This document shows, one piece after another, positions 1 through 5,312 of a DNA stretch of 5,312 nt. Each line of letters opens with the position of its first letter. Within the stretch, counting starts at the first letter, position 1. The position numbers were made by a program, and so were the translations under genes. The notes beneath the pieces are model-generated. The model saw only the letters and a list, made by a program, of their open reading frames with translations. It was not told where the DNA came from and ran no database searches. This stretch comes from an uncultured beta proteobacterium (GTDB taxonomy: Bacteria; Pseudomonadota; Gammaproteobacteria; Burkholderiales; Rhodocyclaceae): positions 1 to 5,312 of the forward strand of contig CAIXAY010000173.1 in assembly GCA_903917505.1 (NCBI GenBank), read 5' to 3'.

Positions 1-71
1 ATCGGGGCACTTATGATCAACAGGAGTACGGGAGCAAGAACTCGCAGCACCTGGTTTGCAAAACGCTTCAT
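1..71 (-). CDS. N-terminus of a divergent, probably exported protein (partial)
   Basis: Read on the minus strand, an ATG at 71-69 opens 23 codons plus 2 bases and runs off the left edge without a stop. The translation begins MKRFANQ and continues into the uninterrupted hydrophobic stretch VLAPVLLLIIS followed by A-P. A basic N-region, a hydrophobic core and small residues after it have the form of a Sec signal peptide or an N-terminal membrane anchor. The start is chosen because GGAG lies 5 nt upstream on the minus strand. The same frame stays open further upstream, and an ATG at 113-111 is possible but lacks a Shine-Dalgarno site. The mature protein lies outside the window, so no function can be given. 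It is transcribed divergently from the sugar transporter operon, so it may share its control region. A secreted or periplasmic enzyme linked to the same substrate is possible, but this is only inference. Confidence 0.6.
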   Translation of the reverse strand, partial: MKRFANQVLRVLAPVLLLIISAP

Positions 72-74
72 GAT

Positions 75-80
75 GTCTCC
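75..80 (-). promoter_or_regulatory. Ribosome binding site of the divergent gene
   Basis: On the minus strand the bases read GGAGAC, followed by ATC and then the ATG at 71-69. The GGAG core is 5 nt from the start codon. This is the main reason for preferring this start over the in-frame ATG at 113-111, which has no purine-rich site before it. Confidence 0.55.
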
Positions 81-166
81 ATTCGAATCGCGCACCACGA
101 GGGGCACGAGCATGCCGAGGCGCGTTCGATCACCGCTCTTTCCGAATCGCGAAGCGACACCATCAG

Positions 167-198
167 TTCAAAAGCATAAAAAGAATATTCTGTACAAT
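167..198 (+). promoter_or_regulatory. Weak candidate promoter for the transporter operon
   Basis: The stretch from about 160 to 200 is distinctly AT-rich in an otherwise GC-rich window. TACAAT at 193-198 matches five of the six bases of a sigma-70 -10 box. The best upstream -35-like hexamer is TTCAAA at 167-172, but the 20-bp spacer is longer than the usual 17 bp, so a functional promoter may depend on an activator or lie elsewhere. It is about 90 bp upstream of the chosen ATPase start. Because the region separates divergent genes, it could also serve the minus-strand gene. Confidence 0.25.
182..191. promoter_or_regulatory. Perfect 10-bp palindrome, possible operator
   Basis: AGAATATTCT at 182-191 is identical to its own reverse complement. 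It is followed with a 1-base overlap by a second small palindrome, TGTACA (191-196), which overlaps the candidate -10 box. Its position between divergent genes and inside the presumed promoter suits a repressor site. It does not resemble the usual LacI-family CG-centred operator. A short AT-rich palindrome can also arise by chance, so confidence is low. Confidence 0.25.
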
Positions 199-288
199 GA
201 CCCAAGAGGACCGAATCACGACGACCCTGGACCATCGGATAATAAGCCATCCCCTGGATCCACAACGCAGTCTCGATGGATGCCTGCC

Positions 289-1848
289 ATGAATGAGCGC
301 AGCAGCACGCTGGCCGTCGCGGAGGAACCGGCCACGGAGCGATCCCTCGATCCAGCGGGCATACCGCTGCTCGAATTGCGCGGCATCAGCAAGGCCTTCC
401 CCGGCGTCAAGGCACTCGAGAACGTGTCCTTCTCGATCTACCCGGGCGAAGTGCATATGCTGATCGGCGAGAATGGCGCCGGCAAGTCGTCTCTCATGAA
501 AGTGCTCTGCGGCGCCTACAGAGCCGATGAGGGCGAATTCTTCCATCGCGGCGAGTGCGTGACCATACGCTCGCCGGCCGATGCGCAAAAGCTCGGCATT
601 GCGGTCATTTTCCAGGAATTCTCGCTCGTCCCCTATCTCGACGTCGCCCAGAATATTTTTCTCGGGCGCGAATTTCCGGGGAAGTTTCCCGGGACCATAG
701 ACCGGCGCCGGCTGCATCGCGAGGCGAAAAAAATACTGGCCTTGCTCGGTCTCGATCTCGATACCCGGACGCTGGTGCATGAGCTCGGTGTGGCCCAGCA
801 GCAGCTGGTCGAAATCGCCAAGGCCTTGTCGCAGCATGCCCGCATCCTGGTCATGGACGAGCCCACTGCAGCGCTCTCCGAGCGCGAGAGCGAGCGCCTG
901 TTCGCCGTCATTCGCGGACTGCAGGCCGAAGGCGTGGCGATCATCTACATCTCGCACCGCATGGCGGAAGTGTTTGCCATGGGCGAGCGCATCACGGTAT
1001 TGCGCGACGGCAGGAAAGTCGGCAGTGCGCTGCCCGGTACGGCCACGCCTGATGAACTGGTGCGCCTCATGATCGGGCGCAGCGTGAACCTGAGCTATGC
1101 GCGTCATTTCTGTGAGGCGCCCGGCGAGCTGATCCTCGAGGTTCGCGGTTTGCATTCGGCCAACGGCGTCAAAGGCGTCGACCTGAACGTGCGTGCCGGC
1201 GAGATCGTCGGCCTCGCGGGCCTGGTCGGAGCCGGCCGCTCGGAACTCGCGCGCGCCATTTTCGGCGCCGACCGGATCACCGCCGGAGAACTGCGGCTTC
1301 AAAGCCGTCTGCATACGGGCGGGCCAGACCGTGCGGTGCAGGCGGGTATCGGCTTGATCCCGGAGAACCGCAAAGCCCAAGGCCTGGCACTGATACGCTC
1401 GGTTGCCGACAACCTCAATCTCGCGGCGCTGACGCGCCGCTTTCCCAATCGGATGTTTCGACCGGCTCGGGCGCAGCACATCGCGCGCCAGCTGATCGAG
1501 CGCCTGCGCATCGCGACCCCGAGCGCCGAGCGGCCCGTGCAACTCCTCTCGGGCGGCAATCAGCAGAAGGTGGTTATCGGCAAATGGCTCAACGCGCAAT
1601 CGCGCTTGTTCATCATCGACGAACCCACGCGCGGCATCGATGTCGGCGCCAAGGCCGAGATTTTTGCCTTGATCGACGGTCTGGTGCTTGCCGGCGCCGG
1701 GGTCCTGATGATCAGTTCGGAATCGTCGGAGATCGCCCAGGTCTGCGATCGCGCCTATGTCATGCGCGAGGGCCGCATCGTCGGACAGCTTGCGCGCCAG
1801 GACTTGTCCGAGGAGAACATCATGAAACTGGCGCTGCATCATGGCTGA
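289..1848 (+). CDS. CUT2-family sugar ABC transporter ATP-binding protein (RbsA/MglA type)
   Basis: This 519-residue protein has two fused nucleotide-binding domains, close to the roughly 500 residues usual for RbsA/MglA. It should hydrolyse ATP on the cytoplasmic face to power import by the two permeases encoded next. Domain 1 shows Walker A GENGAGKSS (60-68), Q-loop Gln109, the family's altered signature LGVAQQQ (166-172), Walker B Asp190/Glu191 and switch His223. Domain 2 shows the family-typical degenerate Walker A GLVGAGRS (311-318, Arg317 instead of Lys), an intact LSGGNQQ (420-426) and DEPTRGIDVGAKAEI from 444. The reading frame is open back to position 13, but the upstream part is arginine-rich, unlike the family, and covers the divergent gene. 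I therefore start at ATG 289, and ATG 280 is an equal alternative. Neither has a strong ribosome site. The last 8 nt overlap the first permease gene. Substrate cannot be deduced from this subunit. Confidence 0.95.
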   Translation: MNERSSTLAVAEEPATERSLDPAGIPLLELRGISKAFPGVKALENVSFSIYPGEVHMLIGENGAGKSSLMKVLCGAYRADEGEFFHRGECVTIRSPADAQKLGIAVIFQEFSLVPYLDVAQNIFLGREFPGKFPGTIDRRRLHREAKKILALLGLDLDTRTLVHELGVAQQQLVEIAKALSQHARILVMDEPTAALSERESERLFAVIRGLQAEGVAIIYISHRMAEVFAMGERITVLRDGRKVGSALPGTATPDELVRLMIGRSVNLSYARHFCEAPGELILEVRGLHSANGVKGVDLNVRAGEIVGLAGLVGAGRSELARAIFGADRITAGELRLQSRLHTGGPDRAVQAGIGLIPENRKAQGLALIRSVADNLNLAALTRRFPNRMFRPARAQHIARQLIERLRIATPSAERPVQLLSGGNQQKVVIGKWLNAQSRLFIIDEPTRGIDVGAKAEIFALIDGLVLAGAGVLMISSESSEIAQVCDRAYVMREGRIVGQLARQDLSEENIMKLALHHG

Positions 1849-2809
1849 CGGCGCGCCGCTTGCCACCCACGTGGGCGCAACCATGAGTGCGCAGCTGATG
1901 CGCATCCCCGGCGTAGCCTGGATCCTGGCGCTGCTCCTGATCGGCTTCTCGGCGACCTCGAGCAATTTCCTAAGCAGCGCCAATTTGATGAACGTCGGCT
2001 TGCAGTCGGCGATCCTGCTGATCCTGGCGCTGCCGATGACGCTGATCATCATGACCGAGGGCGTGGACATTTCGATTGGCGCGGTGCTGACGCTGGCCAG
2101 CGTGATGCTCGCCTGGGTGCTGGTGCATGGGGGTTCCCTTCCGCTCGCACTCGCGGCGGCATTGGCTGCGGGACTGGTCTTCGGCTGCCTCAATGGCGCA
2201 CTGGTGGCACTCGCGAAAATGCCGCCCTTCGTGGTCACGCTGGGTACGCTGGGCGTAGCACAGGGTATCGCCCTGGTCGTCACCGATGGCCAGAGCATCG
2301 TGGTCAGCGGCGAGGCCGTGCTGGCGGCCTACTCGGGCACGCTCCTGGGCCTGCCGCTACCGCTGCTGATCGCCGCCGCGGCGTACGGTTTAACGCACCT
2401 TCTGCTCTATCACACACGCTTCGGCACTTATGTGGTCGCACTGGGCGGCAATGCCGAGGCATTGAAGCTGGCCGGCGTATCCACGCGCAGTTATCTCGTC
2501 GCCGTCTATGCCTTCGGCGGACTGATGGCCGGCTTGGCTGCCTTGATTCTGACGGCTCGCATGAGCTCCGCCCATCCGACCGCCGCGATCGGCATGGAGT
2601 TCGATGCCATCGCCGCCGTGATCGTCGGCGGCACCTCCTTCGAGCGCGGCAATGGCTGGCTCGCGGGTACGCTGCTCGGCGTGTTGGCGGTAGGCGCCTT
2701 GCGCAATGGGTTGAACCTGCTCGCGGTCCCGTCGTCGGTGCAAGTCGCCTGCATCGGGCTGCTCGTGATCGTGGCGCTGTTCATCGATGGCTTCAAGGTG
2801 AAGGCATGA
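1841..2809 (+). CDS. CUT2-family sugar ABC transporter permease (RbsC type), first of two
   Basis: This 322-residue, very hydrophobic inner-membrane protein has about nine predicted membrane segments. The clearest are near residues 23-39, 53-72, 80-96, 101-124, 129-147, 168-189, 217-239, 272-289 and 301-316. RbsC/BPD_transp_2 hallmarks are TEGVDISIGAVLTLAS (from 72), the cytoplasmic coupling loop GGNAEALKLAGVSTRSY (from 202), and AAVIVGGTSFERGNG (258-272), in which FERG replaces the more common LFGG. It forms half of the translocation channel, and its coupling loop should dock on the ATPase. The ATG at 1841 overlaps the ATPase stop by 8 nt and has no good Shine-Dalgarno site, which fits translational coupling. 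ATG 1883 (Met15) is a possible alternative start that would leave about 8 residues before the first membrane segment. The length matches RbsC (about 320). Confidence 0.93.
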   Translation: MADGAPLATHVGATMSAQLMRIPGVAWILALLLIGFSATSSNFLSSANLMNVGLQSAILLILALPMTLIIMTEGVDISIGAVLTLASVMLAWVLVHGGSLPLALAAALAAGLVFGCLNGALVALAKMPPFVVTLGTLGVAQGIALVVTDGQSIVVSGEAVLAAYSGTLLGLPLPLLIAAAAYGLTHLLLYHTRFGTYVVALGGNAEALKLAGVSTRSYLVAVYAFGGLMAGLAALILTARMSSAHPTAAIGMEFDAIAAVIVGGTSFERGNGWLAGTLLGVLAVGALRNGLNLLAVPSSVQVACIGLLVIVALFIDGFKVKA

Positions 2810-3813
2810 GCAGCGTCGATGCCAGCGTCAAGCAGGGGGTAACCGGCGAGACCCAGAACATGAGCGGGACCATGGGCGCAAATCTCAAGGCCCTGGGTTA
2901 TCGTCTCGCGGCCGCGCTGGCGTTATGCGCCGTGCTGGCTCTCGCGACCGACGCCTTTCTCAGCACCAACAACTTGCTCAACGTGCTGCGCCAGGCGAGC
3001 CTGTTGTTTCTGCTCGCCTCCGGCCTCACCCTGGTGATCCTTACAGCCGGCCTCGATCTCTCGGTCGGTGCGAACATCGGACTGTCGGCTTGCATGGCGG
3101 CGACCGTCATGAAGCAAACCGGTTCGCCCTTGCTCGGCGCCGCGGTCGGCGTCGGATGCGGCCTCACGGTAGGCCTTGGCAACGGTCTCATGGTGGCGCT
3201 GATGCGCATTCCGCCTTTCATCGCCACCTACGGCATGCTCTGGGTCGTGCATGGCGTGACTTACTGGTTCATGGCCGGCACGACGATCTACGGTTTCCCG
3301 GCCGAGTTCCGCGCCCTGGGCAGCGGCCACTTCCTCGGCGTGCCGATACCCGTGTATCTGATGTTCGTCTTCCTGACACTGGGCGCCTTCTTCGCTGCGC
3401 GCACGACCTACGGTCAGGAAATCTACGCCATCGGCGCCAATCGCGAGGCGGCGAGGCTCTCCGGCATACCGATCGCGAAACGTCTGATCCTGGTCTATGC
3501 GGTCAGCGGCGCGATGGCAGGACTCGCCTCGCTGGTGTTCCTCGCACGCCTGAATTCCGCCGAGGGAGACATCGGCGAAGCCTTCACCTTGCCTGCGATC
3601 GCCGCCGTGCTGATCGGCGGCACTTCGCTCTTCGGCGGTGTCGGCACGGTGTCGGGAACCCTTGTCGGCGCACTGATTCTGACCCTGGTGCTAAACGGCA
3701 TGAACCTTCTGACCATAGACGCCAACTGGCAGCCGCTATTGACCGGCACCATCGTCATACTCGCCGTGTTCTTCGATACGCTCACGCGCAGAGCCGGGGA
3801 AGGACGCGATTGA
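2806..3813 (+). CDS. CUT2-family sugar ABC transporter permease (RbsC type), second of two
   Basis: This 335-residue inner-membrane permease is homologous to, but clearly diverged from, the preceding one. Membrane segments are apparent near residues 33-51, 61-80, 87-103, 109-131, 137-156, 180-197, 228-246, 281-299 and 311-324. Diagnostic motifs are TAGLDLSVGANIGLSA (from 80), the coupling loop YAIGANREAARLSGI (207-221) and the canonical AAVLIGGTSLFGGVG (266-280). The start at 2806 overlaps the previous stop as ATGA, and AAGGTG (2795-2800) sits 5 nt upstream, so translation is coupled but also independently primed. About 30 polar residues precede the first membrane segment, slightly longer than usual, and Met19 (2860) is a less supported alternative. 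Two unlike permeases suggest a heterodimeric channel, as in LsrC/LsrD. The assignment to family is firm and the substrate is unknown. Confidence 0.93.
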   Translation: MSSVDASVKQGVTGETQNMSGTMGANLKALGYRLAAALALCAVLALATDAFLSTNNLLNVLRQASLLFLLASGLTLVILTAGLDLSVGANIGLSACMAATVMKQTGSPLLGAAVGVGCGLTVGLGNGLMVALMRIPPFIATYGMLWVVHGVTYWFMAGTTIYGFPAEFRALGSGHFLGVPIPVYLMFVFLTLGAFFAARTTYGQEIYAIGANREAARLSGIPIAKRLILVYAVSGAMAGLASLVFLARLNSAEGDIGEAFTLPAIAAVLIGGTSLFGGVGTVSGTLVGALILTLVLNGMNLLTIDANWQPLLTGTIVILAVFFDTLTRRAGEGRD

Positions 3814-3842
3814 TTCACGCAACTTGCAGCAAGCCAGCGCAT

Positions 3843-3856
3843 CTTACGTTCGCAAG
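3843..3856 (+). other. Imperfect small hairpin just before the binding-protein ribosome site
   Basis: CTTACG-TT-CGCAAG can fold with one A-C mismatch and a 2-nt loop. It lies in the 62-bp gap between the second permease and the binding protein gene, 8 nt before the AGGAG site. It has no following T-run, so it is not a rho-independent terminator. A weak role in mRNA processing or stability is conceivable, and a chance structure is at least as likely. Confidence 0.15.
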
Positions 3857-3864
3857 CCAACCAC

Positions 3865-3869
3865 AGGAG
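3865..3869 (+). promoter_or_regulatory. Strong ribosome binding site of the binding-protein gene
   Basis: AGGAG is placed 6 nt before the ATG at 3876, close to ideal. It fixes the start inside a reading frame that is open back to 2925, and the first residues after this ATG form a signal peptide. It is the best Shine-Dalgarno site of the operon, which fits the need for more binding protein than membrane subunits. Confidence 0.8.
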
Positions 3870-3875
3870 ATCGCC

Positions 3876-4841
3876 ATGAAAAACCAGCTCCGCCTTGCCG
3901 CCGCCTTGACCACCATCGCCGCCAGTATCCTGCTCTCGCTGCCCGCCCAGGCCGACGGCGAGAAGATCGCGGTGTTCACCAAGAACCAGACCAATCCCCT
4001 GTTCGCCGCGATCCGCGCCGGCGCGGACAATGCCGCGAAACAGATGAACGCGACGACCCAGCACTATGTCCCGACCAAGCCCGACAGCATCCCGGAACAG
4101 ATGAGCGAAATCGAGGATGTGGTGGTGAAGAAGCCGGATGCCATCGTATTCATCCCGGTGGATTCCAAGGCGATGGTCGCCGGCGTTAACAAGATCAACG
4201 CCGCCAACATTCCGGTGGTCAATATCAACGACCGTGCCGCGGGCGGGAAATTCGTGTCTTTCATCGGCGGCAACGATTACGAGCTCGGCCTGGAAACCGC
4301 GCGCTATCTTTTGAAGGCGCTGGGCGGGCGCGGCAACGTGGTGATCATCGAGGGCGTCAAGGGCGCCTCCACCAACCAGGATCGGCTGCGCGGCTTCAAG
4401 AAGGCGCTCGACGAGAATCCGAACGTCAAGGTGCTGGCTTCGCAGACCGGCAACTATCAGCGCATGCAGGCCTTGCAGGTGATGGAAAACCTGATGCAGT
4501 CGTTCCCGCAAATCGATGGCGTGCTGGCCGCGAACGACGCCATGGGAACGGGCGTGATCGAGGCGCTGGCCGCCGCCAATCGCAAGGCGCTGGTGATAGG
4601 CGTCAATGGCACCGGCATCGAGGAAGTGAAGCAGGGCAAGCTGCTCGCCACCGGCGACTATGCCGGCTTCCAGCAAGGCTGCCTCGGTGCGATGGCGGCC
4701 ATCCGCCATCTGCGCAAGCTGCCGGTGCCCAGCGAATTGCTGTTCCCGCCCATCCTGATCACCAAGGCCAATGTGAACGAATTCGAGGTGCCCGACGCGA
4801 AGCGCGTCTGTCCGAAGTGGGATGACATCGTCAAGAAGTAG
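3876..4841 (+). CDS. Periplasmic sugar-binding protein of the ABC transporter (RbsB-like, Peripla_BP_4 type)
   Basis: This 321-residue type I periplasmic binding protein would capture the ligand and deliver it to the permease pair. Residues 1-26 form a Sec signal peptide: a basic N-region with Lys2 and Arg6, a hydrophobic core, and PAQA before the likely cleavage at Ala26/Asp27. The mature protein (about 295 residues) follows the RbsB pattern. It has TKNQTNPLF (35-43) in the first strand and loop, NDR (118-120) in the hinge-side binding loop, STNQDRLRGF (165-174) with Arg170, AANDAMGTG (218-226), and GVNGT (242-246) where ribose-type proteins usually have GFDGT. These positions contact the sugar in RbsB relatives, so Asn244 for Asp may indicate a different ligand. 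The mature protein has two cysteines, 269 and 312. The gene follows the permeases by 62 bp with its own strong ribosome site. The exact substrate is not identifiable, and a monosaccharide, polyol or lactone-like compound are all possible. Confidence 0.92.
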   Translation: MKNQLRLAAALTTIAASILLSLPAQADGEKIAVFTKNQTNPLFAAIRAGADNAAKQMNATTQHYVPTKPDSIPEQMSEIEDVVVKKPDAIVFIPVDSKAMVAGVNKINAANIPVVNINDRAAGGKFVSFIGGNDYELGLETARYLLKALGGRGNVVIIEGVKGASTNQDRLRGFKKALDENPNVKVLASQTGNYQRMQALQVMENLMQSFPQIDGVLAANDAMGTGVIEALAAANRKALVIGVNGTGIEEVKQGKLLATGDYAGFQQGCLGAMAAIRHLRKLPVPSELLFPPILITKANVNEFEVPDAKRVCPKWDDIVKK

Positions 4842-4883
4842 ATGTGCCGAGACTGATCCCGCCCGAGCGGCAAGCATGAACGA

Positions 4884-4888
4884 AAGGA
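4884..4888 (+). promoter_or_regulatory. Ribosome binding site of the dehydrogenase gene
   Basis: AAGGA lies 7 nt before the ATG at 4896. It supports that start over the adjacent in-frame GTG at 4893. The 54-bp gap between the binding-protein stop and this gene contains no stem followed by T residues, so read-through from the transporter genes is expected. Confidence 0.6.
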
Positions 4889-4895
4889 CTTTGTG

Positions 4896-5312
4896 ATGAC
4901 GTCAGCAAACAGCGAAAAACTTCGGCTCGGCTGGATAGGCCTGGGCCGCATGGGCGAGGCGATGAGCAAACGCCTGTTGCAAAACAAGTGCGATCTCTCC
5001 TTGTGGAACCGCACCCGCAGCAAGGCCGAGCCGCTGGTCGGATACGGCGCCAAGCTGGTCCCGGGCAAAGCCGATCTCGCCGGTTGCGACATCGTGTTTA
5101 CCATGGTGTCGACCACCGACGACTTGAAGCAGGTGTTGTTCGGCGCGGACGGCTTGCTATCGACTGCCGCCAAGCCGAGCCTCATCGTCGACAGTTCCTC
5201 GATTTCCCAGGATGGCTCGGCCGAGGTGCGGGCGGAATTGCAGCGGCGCGGCATCGCCTACCTGTGCGCGCCGGTTTCCGGCAACGCCAAGGTGGTCAAG
5301 GCCGGCAAGCTG
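4896..5312 (+). CDS. NAD(P)-dependent 3-hydroxyisobutyrate-dehydrogenase-family oxidoreductase (partial, N-terminal half)
   Basis: The frame runs 139 codons from ATG 4896 to the window end with no stop. Relatives are about 290-300 residues, so roughly half is present. Residues 12-23 (GWIGLGRMGEAM) are the Rossmann GxGxxG dinucleotide site, with NRT (38-40) after the second strand, VDSSSIS (98-104) and APVSGN (125-130). These match the beta-hydroxyacid dehydrogenase family (3-hydroxyisobutyrate dehydrogenase, tartronate semialdehyde reductase, threonate dehydrogenase, GLYR1). NRT rather than an acidic residue at the end of strand two suggests NADP(H) preference, which is inference. The substrate loop differs from the common DAPVSGG, with Cys124 for Asp and Asn130 for the last Gly. 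The catalytic lysine would lie beyond the window. Likely role: cytoplasmic oxidation or reduction of a hydroxy acid or semialdehyde derived from the imported substrate. It follows the transporter on the same strand and is probably co-transcribed. The precise reaction is unknown. Confidence 0.88.
   Translation, partial: MTSANSEKLRLGWIGLGRMGEAMSKRLLQNKCDLSLWNRTRSKAEPLVGYGAKLVPGKADLAGCDIVFTMVSTTDDLKQVLFGADGLLSTAAKPSLIVDSSSISQDGSAEVRAELQRRGIAYLCAPVSGNAKVVKAGKL

Noticed and set aside
68..265. A 65-codon minus-strand frame whose TGA overlaps the ATG of the divergent gene (ATGA).
   Set aside because: The overlap looks like translational coupling, but the translation has no recognisable domain, is rich in Cys, Ser and Arg, lacks a ribosome site and would cover the likely promoter. 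It is probably a chance frame.
13..288. Long N-terminal extension of the ATPase reading frame from ATG 13.
   Set aside because: The extra 92 residues are rich in Arg, Pro and Ser and do not look like the family. There is no suitable ribosome site, the stretch covers the divergent gene and promoter region, and RbsA/MglA proteins are about 500 residues.
197..292. A 31-codon plus-strand frame ending with TGA overlapping the ATPase ATG at 289, a possible leader peptide.
   Set aside because: There is no ribosome site before its ATG, which overlaps the candidate -10 box, so it would probably not even be transcribed in full. The composition is unremarkable and there is no attenuator-like structure.
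787..1242. Apparent loss of key residues in the ATPase: a non-canonical first signature (LGVAQQQ) and Arg instead of Lys in the second Walker A.
   Set aside because: Both are normal for RbsA/MglA-type tandem ATPases, which pair one functional ATP site with one degenerate site. It is not evidence of inactivation.
163..2298. A 711-codon minus-strand frame opposite the ATPase and first permease.
   Set aside because: It is the mirror frame of GC-rich genes with strong G/C third positions. The plus strand carries unmistakable ABC motifs throughout, while this translation shows no domain.
2925..3875. The open frame upstream of the binding-protein ATG, overlapping the second permease.
   Set aside because: Its translation is low-complexity and Arg/His-rich, typical of a shifted frame in GC-rich DNA. 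The AGGAG site and signal peptide fix the true start at 3876.
4842..4895. Possible terminator between the binding protein and the dehydrogenase.
   Set aside because: Only 3-4 bp GCC/GGC pairings are possible and no T-run follows, so an operon boundary here is not supported. The 6-codon frame from ATG 4876 is too short to be meaningful.

Overview
The window is GC-rich DNA, with coding third positions that are mostly G or C and densely packed genes. Strong Shine-Dalgarno sites and a Sec-dependent periplasmic binding protein point to a Gram-negative bacterium, most likely a member of the Pseudomonadota. That assignment is inference, and the sequence does not allow a genus call. There are no rRNA or tRNA genes, CRISPR arrays, transposases or clear rho-independent terminators.

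Layout: at the extreme left (1-71, minus strand) is the start of a divergently transcribed gene whose first 23 codons look like a secretion signal. Positions 72-288 form a divergent control region. It contains the only AT-rich stretch in the window, with a 10-bp perfect palindrome, a plausible -10 box and three copies of a CGAATC-type 9-mer. From 289 rightward, five plus-strand genes form one apparent operon. They are a double-domain sugar ABC ATPase (289-1848), a first permease (1841-2809, overlapping the ATPase by 8 nt), a second, different permease (2806-3813, ATGA overlap), a periplasmic substrate-binding protein (3876-4841) and the first half of a 3-hydroxyisobutyrate-dehydrogenase-family oxidoreductase (4896-5312, cut by the window end).

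How the genes work together: the four transporter genes make a complete CUT2-type (ribose/galactose/AI-2-like) importer. The binding protein would capture a sugar or sugar-like compound in the periplasm, two distinct RbsC-type permeases would form the membrane channel, and the RbsA/MglA-type ATPase would power it. The dehydrogenase gene lies 54 bp downstream on the same strand and probably oxidises or reduces a hydroxy acid or aldehyde derived from the imported compound. The gene order ATPase-permease-permease-binding protein matches lsrACDB, but the binding protein reads as RbsB-like rather than LsrB-like. The substrate cannot be named from the sequence. I found no clearly novel system. The most interesting open questions are the substrate of this importer, the active-site variation in the linked dehydrogenase and the unidentified secreted protein at the left edge.
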